A stretch of 64,000 nucleotides of DNA from Paulownia fortunei (GCA_019321725.1 CM033113.1:9114001-9178000), one strand, 5' to 3'; positions 23,605 through 36,440 are shown, counted from the first letter of the stretch. Notes: generated by a model from the sequence alone, not told the origin. Program-made: numbers and translations.

Positions 23605-24377
23605 AGTTCATAAGGGGTTTTAGCTACTGCTTTACTAGGAACCCTATTAAGTATATATGCTGCAGTCTTTAGTGCCTCTCCCCAGAGGGATTCTGGTAAG
23701 GAAGAATGACTGATCATACTTCTCACCATATCCTTAAGCGTTCTGTTTCGTCTCTCAGCAACACCATTCATTCTAGGAGTGCCTGGCATGGTGTACTGAG
23801 GGACGATACCGCATTCCTCTAGGAACTTTGCGAAAGGTCCTGGACGTTGTTCTCCTGATCCATCATATCTGCCATAGTATTCACCACCACGGTCAGATTT
23901 AACGGCTTTAATCCTTTTGCCAAGTTGGTTTTCAACTTCAGCTTTAAAGGCCTTAAACACGTCCAGAGATTGAGATTTCTCATGAATCAAATATAGGTAT
24001 CCATAACGTGAATAATCGTCTATGAACGTAATAAAATACTGTTGGCCATTCCAAGATGCCGTAGGGAATGGTCCACAAATATCAGTATAAATTAGTTTCA
24101 AGACGTCTGAACTTCTGTTGGCACCTAATTTCTTAATGTTTGTCAATTTCTCCTTTATACACTGAACACAGACTTTGAAATCTGTCAAATCAAGAGGATC
24201 AAGAATTTCATCAGACACAAGTCTTTCAATTCTCTGTTTAGAGATATGTCCTAAACGTTTGTGCCATACCATAGTGGAATTCTCATTGGTTAATTTACGT
24301 TTTGTACCACATGAACTAGTATGCAAGGTTTCATTATATGAGACAATTGTATCCAACAAATATAGGTTATCACTCAA
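23499..24377 (-). pseudogene. Copia 1 integrase core
   Basis: 292 codons. The zinc-binding HHCC part is intact (WHKRLGHIS... then CVQCIKEK). The rve core follows with catalytic D in YTDICGPF, D in [10 protein letters not shown], and E in the [13 protein letters not shown] block. A spacer [19 protein letters not shown] lies between the second D and the final E. The frame shifts at about 23600 into the RT frame. Confidence 0.9.
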
Positions 24378-24491
24378 AGATAAAGAACCGGTACCAACAA
24401 GATTTAATTTTGAAAAAGACTAAATTTATTATTTCCAAATGAACAAGAATAACCAAATTTGTCCAAAGTAGAAATAGAAACCAAATTTCGT

Positions 24492-25450
24492 CTAAACGAC
24501 GAAACAATAAATGTCTCTTCCAAATCTAAAAAAACAACCGGTCTTTAACAATAACCTAAAAGTCCCTATAGCCTCAACCGAAGCTGCTTTGCCATCGCCT
24601 ACATAAATGCATCTTTCAGCATCATTTGGCTTTCGGCTCCACAGGCAACCTTTCTTAACACGCCACGCGGCATATTTGGGACAATCCTTTTTCATATGCC
24701 CAGGTTGCCTGCAAAAGTAACAGTTGAATCCTGAATCCTGTTTCTTTTGCACCTTTGGCTGTGGTGTCCCAACTGCAGTTTCATTTCCCTTTTTTTTTTC
24801 TTATTCTGAGGGGTAGCTGCCAAGTGAGCACTTTCAGTCATTTCTCGCTTAATTCTTTCTTCTTCTTGCACACAGTGAGATATGAGCTCATTAAGAGTCC
24901 ATTTATCCTTTTGGGTGTTGTAACTTACTTTAAACTGACTGTATTGTGCAGGAAGAGATATCAAAACTAAATGCACGAGCAAATCCTCAGATAGCTCTAA
25001 CTTTAGTGCTTTTAGTTTCGAAGCAAGATTAGACATCTCCATGATGTACTCCCTTATGTTCCCTTTTCCTTTATACCTCAATGAAACAAGATTAGCTAAA
25101 AGCGTACTTGTTTCAGCCTTTTCATTTTTGCAAAATATTTTTCAATATCCTCAAGGAACTTCTTGGCACTATCCTCCTCAGACATAGCGCCCCTGAAGGT
25201 CTCTGGAATGGAACGTTTCATGATCATCAGACTCATGCGATTAGAACGATCCCACTTTTTTAAGTCCCTTTTAGCCTCAGAGGAACTTTCATCAGTGAGA
25301 GTGGGAGGTCGTTCTATCCGAAGCGCAAGGTCAAGGTCCATGCAACCAAGAACAATCATCACGTTCTCTTTCCAATTCTTAAAGTTTGTGCCACTCAACA
25401 CAGGAATAGAATTAATGTTGGCAGATATTGTAGAAGCAGAAGCAGAAGCT
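24492..25450 (-). pseudogene. Copia 1 gag with zinc knuckle; protease core deleted
   Basis: Gag pieces in three phases: 25450-25096 (GTNFKNWKENVMIVLGCMDL), 25081-24760 (KLKALKLELSEDLLVHLVL, QFKVSYNTQKDKWTL) and 24752-24492. A CCHC zinc knuckle is intact at 24681-24722 (CYFCRQPGHMKKDC). Directly after it, AWRVKKG is joined to CLWSRKPNDAERCIYVGDGK at about 24647. The usual segment carrying the protease active-site D-S-G-A is missing. The first frame break, near 25100, is a single A lost from an A-run. The usual start ATG is not seen. Confidence 0.85.
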
Positions 25451-26163
25451 GAATAGAGAACAAAATAAAATACTCACAATCAATATTCATGTCACGACAT
25501 AATTATGAAAATGACATAATCAATTAATGGTAGGCCACAGTACAAGATACCTAGCACAACATTGACATTTAGTCTTTGAACAGAAATATCAACTGTAAGT
25601 GGTACTCTCAATGTAGTAATCAAATATTGACAATTAGTCCTGTCAAACAATAACCTTCCTTTGGGCCGATTATTGCTCACATGAAAAACCTAATAATCAT
25701 CACGTACTTATTACCACAGGTATATCTGTTATTTGGCCAAACAATAATCTTCCTTTGGCCGATTATTATTCGCATAAATAACCAACATACACATCAGAAT
25801 ATCTCAAAATAATAAAATTTACACAATAGAGGTTACTTTGGCAACATATTGCTTCATTCAATTAATTTTGAAATATCAGACAAAATGGGATTAAATAAAA
25901 TAAAAATTCAAACCGATATTTATTTTATTTAATGTGAGCCCAAAACATATCTTTAGTCTTTATTTTGATTTAAAGTCCGAAAATCAAATAAACTTTAAAT
26001 TTGAATCCATAACTGAATTAAGCACAAAAAATAAATTGGACTCAAAATCTTTATAATTCAAACCCAAATAAAATAAATTCACATTAAAAAATGAAATTAA
26101 GCTTCAATACAAAACAAAACAAAACTTAATTTCAATTATAATTGAATCAACTCAATTATAATT

Positions 26164-27197
26164 CCAAATTTAGACCTAAATTATAATTAACTTTTAATCT
26201 AATTATAATTATATCCTAATCTACCAAACCGTAAAACAGAACAAAATAGAAGACCCATTCTTCATTATCGCCGTGCTAAAGAACCAAATGGTGAGACTAT
26301 TCTGCTTATGACTTGGTGTAAGGTTTGGTGTAAGATGTCTGATTTAGTTTTTACACCAACAGTAAACAACCCATTATCTTGAAATAAGATAGATTTATCT
26401 TAATTGAATTCTTTCAATTAACATGCATCATAATCCAAGCAGTATGTCATAACTGAATTCATAATTTAAATTGAGTCTGTAATTGACTTTCAAAAATATT
26501 GTTTAATTGAAAGTAATTGAAAAGAATCATAATTACTTCCATAAAATCATCCTCAATTTTTTTTTTCAATTAAGATTATAAAAATGAATATAATCATAAA
26601 AGGAGAAATAATTCTTGATAATTTAACATGAACTGCTCTGATACCACTTGTTAGATTTATCTTAAATTGATCAACTCAATTAAATCAGGTTCAAATTAAT
26701 ACTTAATTCCAAATTGACCTAAATTATAATTAGCTTTTAATCTAATTATAATTATATCCTAATCTACCAAACCATAAAAAGAAAAAATAGAAGACCCATT
26801 CTTCATTATTGCCGCGGTAAAGAACCAAATGGTGAGACTAATTTTGCTTATGACTTGGTGTAAGGTTTGGTGTAAGATGTCTGATTTAGTTTTTACACCA
26901 ACAGTAAACAACCCATTATCTTGAAATAAGATAGATTTATCTTAATTGAATTCTTTCAATTAACATGCATCATAATCCAAGCAGTATGTCATAACTGAAT
27001 TCATAATTTAAATTGAGTCTGTAATTGACTTTCAAAAATATTGTTTAATTGAAAGTAATTGAAAAGAATCATAATTACTTCCATAAAATCATCCTCAATT
27101 TTTTTTTTCAATTAAGATTATAAAACTGAATATAATCATAAAAGAAGAAATAATTCTTGATAATTTAACATGAACTGCTCTGATACCACTTGTTAGA
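26164..27197 (-). repeat. Tandem duplication in Copia 1 leader, with two primer sites
   Basis: Two copies about 490 bp long, offset by 542-543 bp: 26164-26655 and 26709-27197. They are nearly identical (ACCCATTCTTCATTAT, AAGAACCAAATGGTGAGACT, AACATGAACTGCTCTGATACC). Each ends with the Met-tRNA primer site and the first bases of the LTR (CTCTGATACCACTTGTTAGATTT on the plus strand, at 26637 and 27178). Only the right copy is followed by a full LTR. Confidence 0.9.
27173..27190 (-). other. Primer binding site of Copia 1 (initiator Met tRNA)
   Basis: The minus strand reads AGTGGTATCAGAGCAGTT directly after the 5' LTR end, the classic initiator-Met primer site of plant Copia elements. A duplicate lies at about 26631-26648. 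Confidence 0.88.
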
Positions 27198-27633
27198 TTT
27201 TAATATAATATGATTCAATAATCATAATTCAGAATCGTCATGTAAATTATCAAGAAATAGTTTAATTCTAAATGGAAAGCGTACTTGAATCCATGGCAAT
27301 GAAAGCAATCGGGGTATGCGTTTTCGACAGTCAAATCAACTTAGAATATTCAATGGGTCTCTCTCTAAGATGGGAAAGAGAAGAAGAGTAATATTGTATG
27401 ATATGACTTGGGAACCATAACCCATAATGTTCTTTATATACTAGGTCAAAGAGAATCCCATCAATCCTGAATTTGACTAGTATTAGGTCTCTATACACTA
27501 CAAAGTCCATACCTTAAAAATATTCCTAGAGTCTCATATGATATATCACTTATTTGACTCTATCAAATTAGATAGCCTATAATATAATTATTGTTTAAAT
27601 ATGTAAGTCCATATTAAGAAATTAATTCCAACA
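27191..27633 (-). repeat. 5' LTR of Copia element 1
   Basis: 443 bp, TGTTAG...CCAACA on the plus strand, paired with 20663-21103. Most differences between the pair are C/T or G/A changes. Confidence 0.9.
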
Positions 27634-27925
27634 CGAACAACTATGTGGAAGAAGTAAAAAGGCATTACTATTAAAACCCTTTTTTATTTTTAATCTTTTT
27701 TCTTTCCATGAATATGATGTAGCTTAATTAAGAAGGATATGGTTTCCATTTTTATTTTTATTTTTGGTTTATTTTGGGGCCTCTTTTGAAATTTTTGGAT
27801 TCTGTTTTCTTTCAGTTTGGTGCATGCAAGGGTACAATATATGTCATTGTTATGTAATATACCACAAGAGAGAGATTCAGCAAATATCCTTCTTTCCTTT
27901 TTCTTTTCCACCTCAAATTTTAAGG
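27634..27925. other. Unrecognised spacer next to promoter copy D
   Basis: Right-hand half of the spacer into which Copia 1 inserted. On the minus strand an open frame of 99 codons (27690-27989) starts upstream of the TATA box and is rich in K, so it is probably chance. I recognise no domain. It occupies the place where exon 1 of a TPS should follow the promoter. Confidence 0.3.
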
Positions 27926-27934
27926 TATTTATAG
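27926..27934 (-). promoter_or_regulatory. Orphan TPS TATA box (copy D)
   Basis: CTATAAATA on the minus strand with the same context as copy A (GAGACCTATAAATACC), but no TPS exon lies downstream; the sequence diverges from copy A within about 10 bp on the gene side. Confidence 0.6.
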
Positions 27935-28508
27935 GTCTCTTGATGGGGCTTAGTGTTCGAGGGGCCATTTTGCAAATCCAGTAGCACATTTTTCACTATC
28001 ATTTTTTTTTTCAAAAACATTGATTCGAAGTATTGTATATTCTGAAATTAACTTGTCATTGATTTTTAAATTGTAATAAATTAAGATTTTTGTTACTCTC
28101 AATATATTTGAAAATGGTAAACTCAGTACTCTTAAAAATGATATCAAAACATTCCCTAAAATTGAAACCAAATATAGTTTGAACGATTCCTACATAACAA
28201 ATTTAAACATGTTACATAAGATAGGTCATACATAAAAATCTTTTAAGAAAATTAACTAGACCTTAGTATACTAATTGAAGAGGGACTCATTTACATGAAA
28301 AAGGACTAAAGTGCTCTTTTCGATTCACTGATGAATCTTTAAATTTATATCAAATTCTAATTATTTAATTTACAACCAGTAAACCTAAAGTATTTTACTC
28401 TTTTCAATATTGTAGATTATAATTATTGGAAGTAGAATATCTATTATAATTTCCTCATAAATTAACATCTTTGCCGTTATTTAATGATAGTTAAGTTGTA
28501 ATCAATAT

Positions 28509-29258
28509 TGAAAAGATCATAATTATGATGAAATCATAATTAATTATGATTTAATTAGTTGACATTGATTGGATATTTGTTATTTTGTACAAGTTTTAAT
28601 TAAATTTATTAATTTACCTTCTATTAATTAATTGTCTAGTTTATCTTGTGCAGATTTGGTTAGATTGCATTGATGGAAATATTTTATTTACAAAGATAAG
28701 TTGGGATCTTTTTCTGATAAGGAAATGATTTTAACATGTCTTGTATTATTCTATGAAACGTATGTAGACACTTTGAAGTGGAGACTCAAACTTAATTGAT
28801 GTTACATATATACTCAAAGATTGAAGATGCAACACATGCCTTTCGAGAGAAGAAGTGTACGGCTTCAAACTTTGGGAATTGCTCTCGTTTTTATTTACTC
28901 TTCGGGAGAAGAGGGTAAGTCTTTCGGAGATAGGTACAATTTTTCGGGAGAAGAATTTGAAGATTTTTGGAGAAGGTTGATCTGCCGTATGAAGGAATTT
29001 CAGCATTTAAAGGAGTTCAGCAGTGCATATTTAAAAGTCGAGAGGATCTCACTGAAACTTCACTAATTGATTTGTTCAAAAGAGTCGTCATTAGTAAAAA
29101 GAAAGTTTTTTTATATTTGAATTTGTCACATTATTATAACTGTAATTTGAATTAGTAAAATATTCATTGCAGGTGGTGGCCTCGTGCATATATATGACAT
29201 TTGTACTTGAATATGATTAACAAGTAAAGTTAGTAATAACACGAAAACAGATCTAACA
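28509..29258. mobile_element. Solo LTR, 750 bp, with perfect target duplication
   Basis: Starts TGAAAAGATCAT, ends CAGATCTAACA and is flanked by AATAT on both sides (28504-28508, 29259-29263). The related copy at 9195-9200 lacks the insert, which confirms the boundaries. TG...CA ends, 750 bp and no coding sequence make this a solo LTR left by recombination between the two LTRs of one element. Confidence 0.88.
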
Positions 29259-32200
29259 AATATGATCCCAACAATTGCCCGAAAGAACCCATTAGATATT
29301 GCATTTAGGAATAATTCGTGTCTAAGAATATTTAAAGCAGTGGCATGCGTGTATTCATTTAACTACATACGAATATTTACAAATAATAATTCGTTTAAAG
29401 GGTTCTTTTAATTTTTTTTATTTATTTACAACAAATTTAAAAAATTATTCACAAAATAACTCTTCCCAAAAAATAAGTTTTTACTTCAAAGCACCACTAT
29501 GTGACACTTGCTAAACAATAATTTTTTTGAATGTCCCAATTTTTATTTTTAAGTTGTCACATATGGTTGGCCTTTATTATAAAAGCATCACCCTAAGCAG
29601 CGCATTTAATGCATTGAATTGAAGGTATATTGAAGGTATAGGTACCAAATGTGTCTTCATGTGGGGCCATTAATGCATCTTCAATCATATGGTGCACTTT
29701 TAATGGTGCTACTTTTAATGGTGCACACGTTGCATCTTAATAATAAAAATTAGCATATAAAAAAAAATTATTTAGAATACATCACATTACATGGCGTTTT
29801 AAAGTACATAATTTAATTTTTTTTGAGTTGTTATTCAATAAATAAATTTTATTAATTATCATAAATTGTTAAAAAATTGTGATTGAATGAATTCATTGAT
29901 ATATAATTATTTTTTCCTTGATATTTTTATCTTCACTGCCGACAAATATTACCTATCTGATGTCATTTTATTAAATCAATAAAATAATATTTTTCTTTTG
30001 TGGTGAAGGAATTAAGATTCTATGGATACCCTTGCTCCAAAACATTATCATGACCAATATTTAGAAAGTGAAGCAGAGAGATTGCTATGTTCATGTGAAA
30101 CTCATGCACTTCAGTTGACCAAGAATGGAGAATACGTACTGAATTAAAAATATACAGCAAAGAATTCCTATGTCCACATTCTACTGAACAATACATAAAT
30201 ATTGTGTTTGAATGAGATATTAATATACTTAAATTTTTTATAATTTATTTGAGAATTTATATGAATTTGTAAATCTTTAAAGTAAAAGCACTGCCAAAAC
30301 AAAGAAAGAGTGTTATTGACAATATTGTCACTTTACAATATTAACTATATATATTTAGGGAGAAAAAATATTATTTTATCATAATAATAATTTTTACGAG
30401 TTTAAGATTAATAATGACAATAATTATATTTAACTTATCACTACTGGAAATGCACCAAATTATGTTTAAATTATCACTATTAGCAGTTTCGCTGAGAGGT
30501 TGATATATTTTAGTCCATTAAATTTAGAAAAATTGAACCTTTTGTCAAGTGTGTACAATTGCAATTATACGGTACAAATATGTAGGTGTATATATTGCAA
30601 AATATGTGTTTAAGAAGTTATATGTTAAATATCACTATTTTTTTACAAACATAATCAAGAACTTAATGTTTTGTTGTATGAGTACTACAAAACCAACGTC
30701 TTAAGTAAAAAAAATATTATGAACTTGCAGAAAATATATATATTATGTACTCATACCAGTTAAAAAAAACCTCAAATAAGGCACATATTAATTTTTTTTT
30801 CTGCCTAAATGTTCGAAAAAAATCTTATTCAATGGAAAAAATTGAAAAGAGAAAAAGTATACAAAGTAAATTAGTGCTTTGGCCATCACAGACAAATACC
30901 AATGGCTAAAATGATATACAAGCACTCGTTTTACAAAAATAAAAGAAAGTTTGGATATGAGTGGTTGATTTCATTTTAGCCACATAGCATTTATCCAAAT
31001 ATGGGTACGAGGAGAGGAATCTTACCCATATTAAAAAGCGTACACACCAATGAAAACAATTCAAGGAAACGTTGGAAAGAAGAAATTTTGTATTTACGTT
31101 TGCAAAATTTTGCCTTTATTCAAATTTACAAAAGTTAATTCAAAAATAGGCTTAGGTTTATTCTTAAAAGTCTATATTTCTCATAAAATATTTTATATAT
31201 TATTATTGATGTTTTCTCATATTAAAATTATTATACACTCTTTAGCTATTGAAGAGGATAAAATCAATTTGGTCTCACTTTTATTTATCAAAATATTCAA
31301 TTAAATTTTTTTAATTCTTTGAAAATTAATTCTCATACATAAAAGTTAATCAATAGTATTTATATTATTGCACAAGACCTTAATTTCAATTTTTGCTCTC
31401 ATTGCTTTTGTAAAACCATATATTACTTTATAATGTGCATTATATTAATGTACTTTTTATACAATTAAAAAGAATTCCACAAATTTTAGCATGGTGATCT
31501 TATTTTAAACTTGCAAATAATAACAACGTGAGAATCCTATTGAGAATTACAAATACTTTTGTAACTGAGAAAAAATGTTATACTCAAATTTAAATTCAAT
31601 AACATATATACTATAAATTATTTGTTAATGAAAAAAAATATTTTAAAATACTCTTTTTTTATTTAATTACTATACTATTTATTGTATAAAAGATGGTCCT
31701 TGTTATTAAACTTAGGGTCTCTCACATTTTTTTTTAAATTATGCATTTGAAAAATAGTAAACCATTTATAATTATAAGAATTATGAACATTTTTTTTTAC
31801 ATGTTCCATATTTTAGACATGTAAATTATTTAGCAATAAATGTATTTTTTCAATATCATTGTTTTTTTATTACTAAAAAAATGGATTAATGCTTTTGTTA
31901 CATAACAAAGAAGAAAAAAAATTTATGCTTCAATGAAAGGGTAACATTGTCTTTTTTAAGGTAAAAAATGTATGGTGAAATTGAAAATGTACGTATGACC
32001 CATATTTTTAAATTAAATCTGCAATTTTGTCGATGCAAATACGATAGCCAAAGTTCGATTATGATAGGGTAAATTTTGACATCAAGATATCGACTCCAGA
32101 CATTCAAATATCTTATACAAACAAAATAACCATAATATAATAACAATACAATCAAAATTTGAAATCAATATATAAATCTCATTTAGATCCGAGCAACCTA

Positions 32201-33330
32201 CATCTAGCTTGAGATAACTGGTTGCTCATACACCAAATTCCTACAATATTATATAAAGTCTTCAATCCTACTTAACGTGAGATCTTGTTCAACTATCATT
32301 CCAAATCCCACTAGTAAAAGTAAAATTATTCCAAACTTATTAAAAACAACTCATTGGTGCATCAAGTTATGTTTATGCAATCAAACTTAAACACAAATAG
32401 TGTCATGGCTCTCAACTAACTTCCACTCCAATAGCATCTAACACCTTTTATCTAACCTTGAGAAGTGTAAGCGAAGTACCCCCCACTTCTCAGTGACTAA
32501 GCCTTCTCAAGTACCAATTCTCACGTTGAAAATAAACAAGAATTTAAAAGAAAATTGAAATCACTAAAGAAAAATATCAGTTTAATTTTTGAGTAGAATC
32601 ATTAAGAACTCCATATCCCCCTGGGGAAGATGTCAAACCCTTGAAGTGCAACAACATAGGCCAGTAATTTTGGCTCCAGCAATTGCGTATAATAATTGAT
32701 GAATCACACTCTCTTTTAACAAATATTTATAATATTTATTTAAAATCTAGAAATTATGTCAAAATTATTGATAAATATTAATTGAACCATATATATAAAA
32801 AGTAATAAATTTTTAATAATTTTAGGATATTAATTATTGATAAATAGTTATGTTTAAGTTGTGTCATACTTATATATCAAGTAATCTAGTGATACATATA
32901 AAATATCTTTTCATAATTTATAAATATGTAGCACAATACATATAAAAATATTATCAAAATAGTCGTATTTTTTTGCTCTCTAATAATTCTTTGAAATTTA
33001 TATTTTGCACATACATCTACAAATTCTAATATTATTAATTTTATTATTTTTGGATGGATTTTTTCCCAGCAATTTTAAATAAAAATTTATGATTTACTTT
33101 TATGTATTAATGTAATTTATTTCCATCTCATCTTTAACTAACTTCGATTCAACTTCTCTTCACCCAATACCTTAGTACTTTTTCTTTCATACTTTTATTA
33201 TTAAGTAGAAGCATGCAATTGGAATTTGTAGTACTCCATAATACATAAAGAATGCTCCTGTAGTTTTATATATTGTGTAAATAAAGGATAAATGGCATTT
33301 TATTTACTTATAAATGGTAAAAGGGCAAAT

Positions 33331-34149
33331 CACAGCGGGTTATAATTGACTGTTTTAAATGAAGGAGGACAATTGATGTAGGGATTATACTTTAGCGATT
33401 TAATTGTTTTTTATTTGTTATGTTGACACCGGATTAAATTGTACATTCATTTAACGGAACAATAATAAAATGATTATAAATGAACGAAAAAAATTAAAGT
33501 GACACAATTATTTACGTGGCTCGATTAATAACAAGCCTATCTGCACAAACAAGATGAGTGATTCACTGTATAAAATAACAATTAAGAGTTTATAAAAATT
33601 AACTTATTTTCTAATTAATCTCAACATCCCAAAAATATAATCACACAATTCACTTACAAGAATTATCTTTCAAATATTTTTCAACTTTCAATTCCAATCC
33701 TCTAAGGTCTGTAACTATTTTATTCTCCCAAAATTGTGTTGTATTTAATTCTTCAACTACACCACCAAAATGAAGAGAATATGATGTGTATATAGATAAA
33801 GAAGTGTCAAGTCGGTGAAAATATATTAATTTCAAGGCTTACTTTATTGATGATGATGTGGCTTAATTTAGTCTATGCATACATGCATATTTAAGACACC
33901 TTGCTAGCCTTTTCCAAAATAAAATTGATGCTTAATCCATTATACATGCTCTAATTATGATGTGCCTTCATTATATTCCATTAAAACAAAGCAACAAAAT
34001 GTTATGGTTCTCAACATTTAACTTAGGTGTAACGTGGCCCCTTGTATGCCCATGCAAATTCTAACCTTCACACTTAAGAAAAAACTACAGCTCATCACCA
34101 TGCACACAACACCAACGTGGCCATCATAATTCCCATACAACCAAAGCTG
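33331..34149. other. Non-coding, AT-rich
   Basis: No convincing gene. A 61-codon frame at 33650-33835 (minus) has no recognisable domain. The text at 33500-33560 (ACGTGGCTCGATTAATAACAAGCC) is reminiscent of LTR leader sequence but has no partner in the window. Confidence 0.35.
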
Positions 34150-34975
34150 TTCCGAATGTTGTAACACTAAGTTGAAACATGCAGCGGAAAAAGTAATACT
34201 GACACATAAATTTTTAACGTGATTCAATTACGAATATCCTACATGCACGAGACTACACCTAGAGAGAACAATTCATTAATTAGTGTCAAAATATAGAATA
34301 CAATATATGGACTTAAAGTAATTTAAAGACTCTATCTCAAGTTGATGAAATTCTTTGTATTCCATCAATTAGATATTCTTGTAAAATCCCCGAGACTTAA
34401 TCAACATTGTTGAACTTTCTTCAATTTTGAACTCCTTTAAATGACTGATGTAGTCTTCTCCCAAATACCTTTACCTTCTTTTTTCGAAAAATGTATGTGA
34501 GTTGACTCGTCTCAATTTTGAATCACTTGTGATACCATACTGTTCATCCACAATCTTGTATCACCTGTGGCACAATAGTGTTCATCTACACTTTTTTCAA
34601 GCTAGAAACTTAGCTTTATACACCTTGTTCATTTCAGCAAGAATCCTGTCTCATATCAAGTGTAGATAGCTTTATATTGATTTGTTGTCTTATCTTAAAA
34701 ATCCAACAAGAATTCCATCTCATATGGGTGTAGATAGATGCATATGTTGAATTTATCTTTACCTTGATTTGTTGTCTTGTATTGAAAATTCATCATATCT
34801 TATCTTTTCTTATCAAATCAAATTTGACGTATCTTCTATTTAAGTACGTATTTCTTCAATCTGATTTTGCAGAATAGCTATGACAAGTATCTCGAATATC
34901 TTTCAAATAAAAAAATCTACACAAATTAAATATAATTATTTAAATAATTACCAAGTTAAATCTTTTGTTGTCAAT
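34150..34975. repeat. LTR-like repeat family 'X', copy 2
   Basis: Matches 14263-14990 (shared GTTGAAACA, TTTTAACGTG, ATACAATATATGGA, TCAAATTGAA-type blocks). This copy carries an additional duplicated phrase: a block of the type 'AAGAATcCt/ttCcaTCTCATAT..GTGTAGATAG' occurs twice (34637-34672, 34697-34732). Confidence 0.45.
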
Positions 34976-35522
34976 GTTGCAATACCTCTTGCAAATATGT
35001 TCACTAATATTTTTTAAAATATAATAAAGTCATTTTCTTAATGTAAAACTATTATTATGCCCAAAGTAATAACAATTTTTTCTTGTATTCCAATACATGC
35101 AAAACTAAGTAAATACAAAAATTTGATTGTTTAAGTATGTAACATATAACTACATAAATATGATATTTATATAGATATAAGTTTGTAGAACTTGCACACA
35201 AATATATGAATAAATTATATTGCTACACAGAATAAAATAATTGTGCTATATATGTAAGTACATATAAAATTATTCATTTATAATTAGCTCTGTGTATATG
35301 TTATATTTTTATATATCCATATATACATTTTTCTATTTTGTAATGTATCATTTATATACATATGTTTATTTATAAGGATAATAATTCAATTCAAGTTAAG
35401 CATATGTACTTGATTAGTCTTGTAGAAAGACCATGCACTTTGCGATTAATATGTATAATATGTATATTAATAATATTAATAATATGTGTATTAATCAAGT
35501 TAAACTTGAAGTATATTCATGT
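34976..35522. other. Very AT-rich DNA before the gap
   Basis: Short A/T microsatellite-like runs (TATATA, TAATATTAATAATATG). No gene visible. Confidence 0.5.
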
Positions 35523-35622
35523 NNNNNNNNNNNNNNNNNNNNNNNNNNNNNNNNNNNNNNNNNNNNNNNNNNNNNNNNNNNNNNNNNNNNNNNNNNNNNN
35601 NNNNNNNNNNNNNNNNNNNNNN
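35523..35622. other. Assembly gap (100 N)
   Basis: Exactly 100 N bases, the conventional placeholder for a gap of unknown size. Order and distance across it are therefore not proven by this sequence. Confidence 0.99.
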
Positions 35623-35967
35623 TATTTTATAATTTAAATCTACACTTATTATTATTAATGAAATTCTTAGTTTATGACTTATTTTAAATATAGTTAAGAT
35701 ATAAAATTTTAATTTATTATAATAGTTTATCATCCTAAGATTTAAAATTGAATTTTAGTTGATTAGACTAAGTATATTATTACATATTATATTTTTATAT
35801 TTTTTAAATTTTAAAGTGAAACAACTATCTAATCTTCTAACTAATTTTATTTTAATTTTATTATCTTAAAGTATGATATTTGATTACTTTTTCTTATTTT
35901 ATTTTTTTAAATTATTCTAAATCGATGGTTCTATAGTATATTATTAAATTTTATTTATTGCTTTAAG

Positions 35968-36440
35968 TTGATTAATCTAAATTCATTATTCTCTATTTAT
36001 ATTCTTATTTTTAAATATAGGAAAATTTATTAATTTCAAGTAGGTTATACTGTAGATGTTTCATAAATCATACTAAGAGTTGGTTTTATTTAATTAACCT
36101 AATTTTATTAATTATTTTAAATTTATATTCTTATTTTATGAATTATCTTGGTTACATATAATTAGTTAATTAATTATTCTAAATATACCATTATAAGATT
36201 TGCATTGATTAATCTAAATTTATTATTCTTTATTTATATTCTTATTTTTAAATGGATGAAATTTATTAATTTCAAGTAGGCCATACTCTAGATGTTTCAT
36301 AAATCATAATAAAAGTTGATTTTATTTTATTAGCCTAATTTTATTAATTATTTTAAATTTGTATTCTTATTTTATAAATTATCTTAGTTATATATAATTT
36401 TTCAATTAATTATTCTGAATATACCATTATAAGATTTGCA
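35968..36440. repeat. Tandem duplication, 237-bp unit
   Basis: Units 35968-36204 and 36205-36440 are about 90% alike (both have GATTAATCTAAAT, TTTCAAGTAGG, ATACT.TAGATGTTTCATAA and CCATTATAAGATTTGCA). TTAAATTTTATTTATTG precedes the first unit and follows the second. Non-coding. Confidence 0.85.

Larger units (their letters stand above)
20663..27633 (-). mobile_element. Copia element 1, full-length but defective (6971 bp)
   Basis: Ty1/Copia element read on the minus strand: 5' LTR 27191-27633, primer site 27173-27190, gag 25450-24680, protease remnant, integrase 24377-23600, reverse transcriptase 23130-22350, RNase H to 21531, PPT 21104-21119, 3' LTR 20663-21103. The integrase-before-RT order defines Copia. 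The flanking 5-mers CGAAT (20658-20662) and CGAAC (27634-27638) are a one-mismatch target duplication. By eye the LTRs differ at roughly 20-30 of about 440 positions, so the insertion is not recent. The reading frame has at least four frame breaks, so the element is not autonomous. Confidence 0.93.
27926..33330. repeat. Second copy of the TPS upstream region (copy D)
   Basis: Collinear with 8590-13800, and its last part (33000-33330) also with 19960-20300. It contains the solo LTR 28509-29258 and a small local tandem duplication (TTTTAATGGTGC twice, 29698-29724). No gene seen. Confidence 0.8.

Noticed and set aside
28746..29155. Open frames of 60-90 codons on both strands
   Set aside because: They lie within the 750-bp solo LTR and have no recognisable domain.
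33650..33835. 61-codon minus-strand frame
   Set aside because: No domain, no homologous copy elsewhere in the window, and no splice or promoter context.
35362..35733. Open frames crossing the N run
   Set aside because: They exist only because N bases are read as unknown residues.
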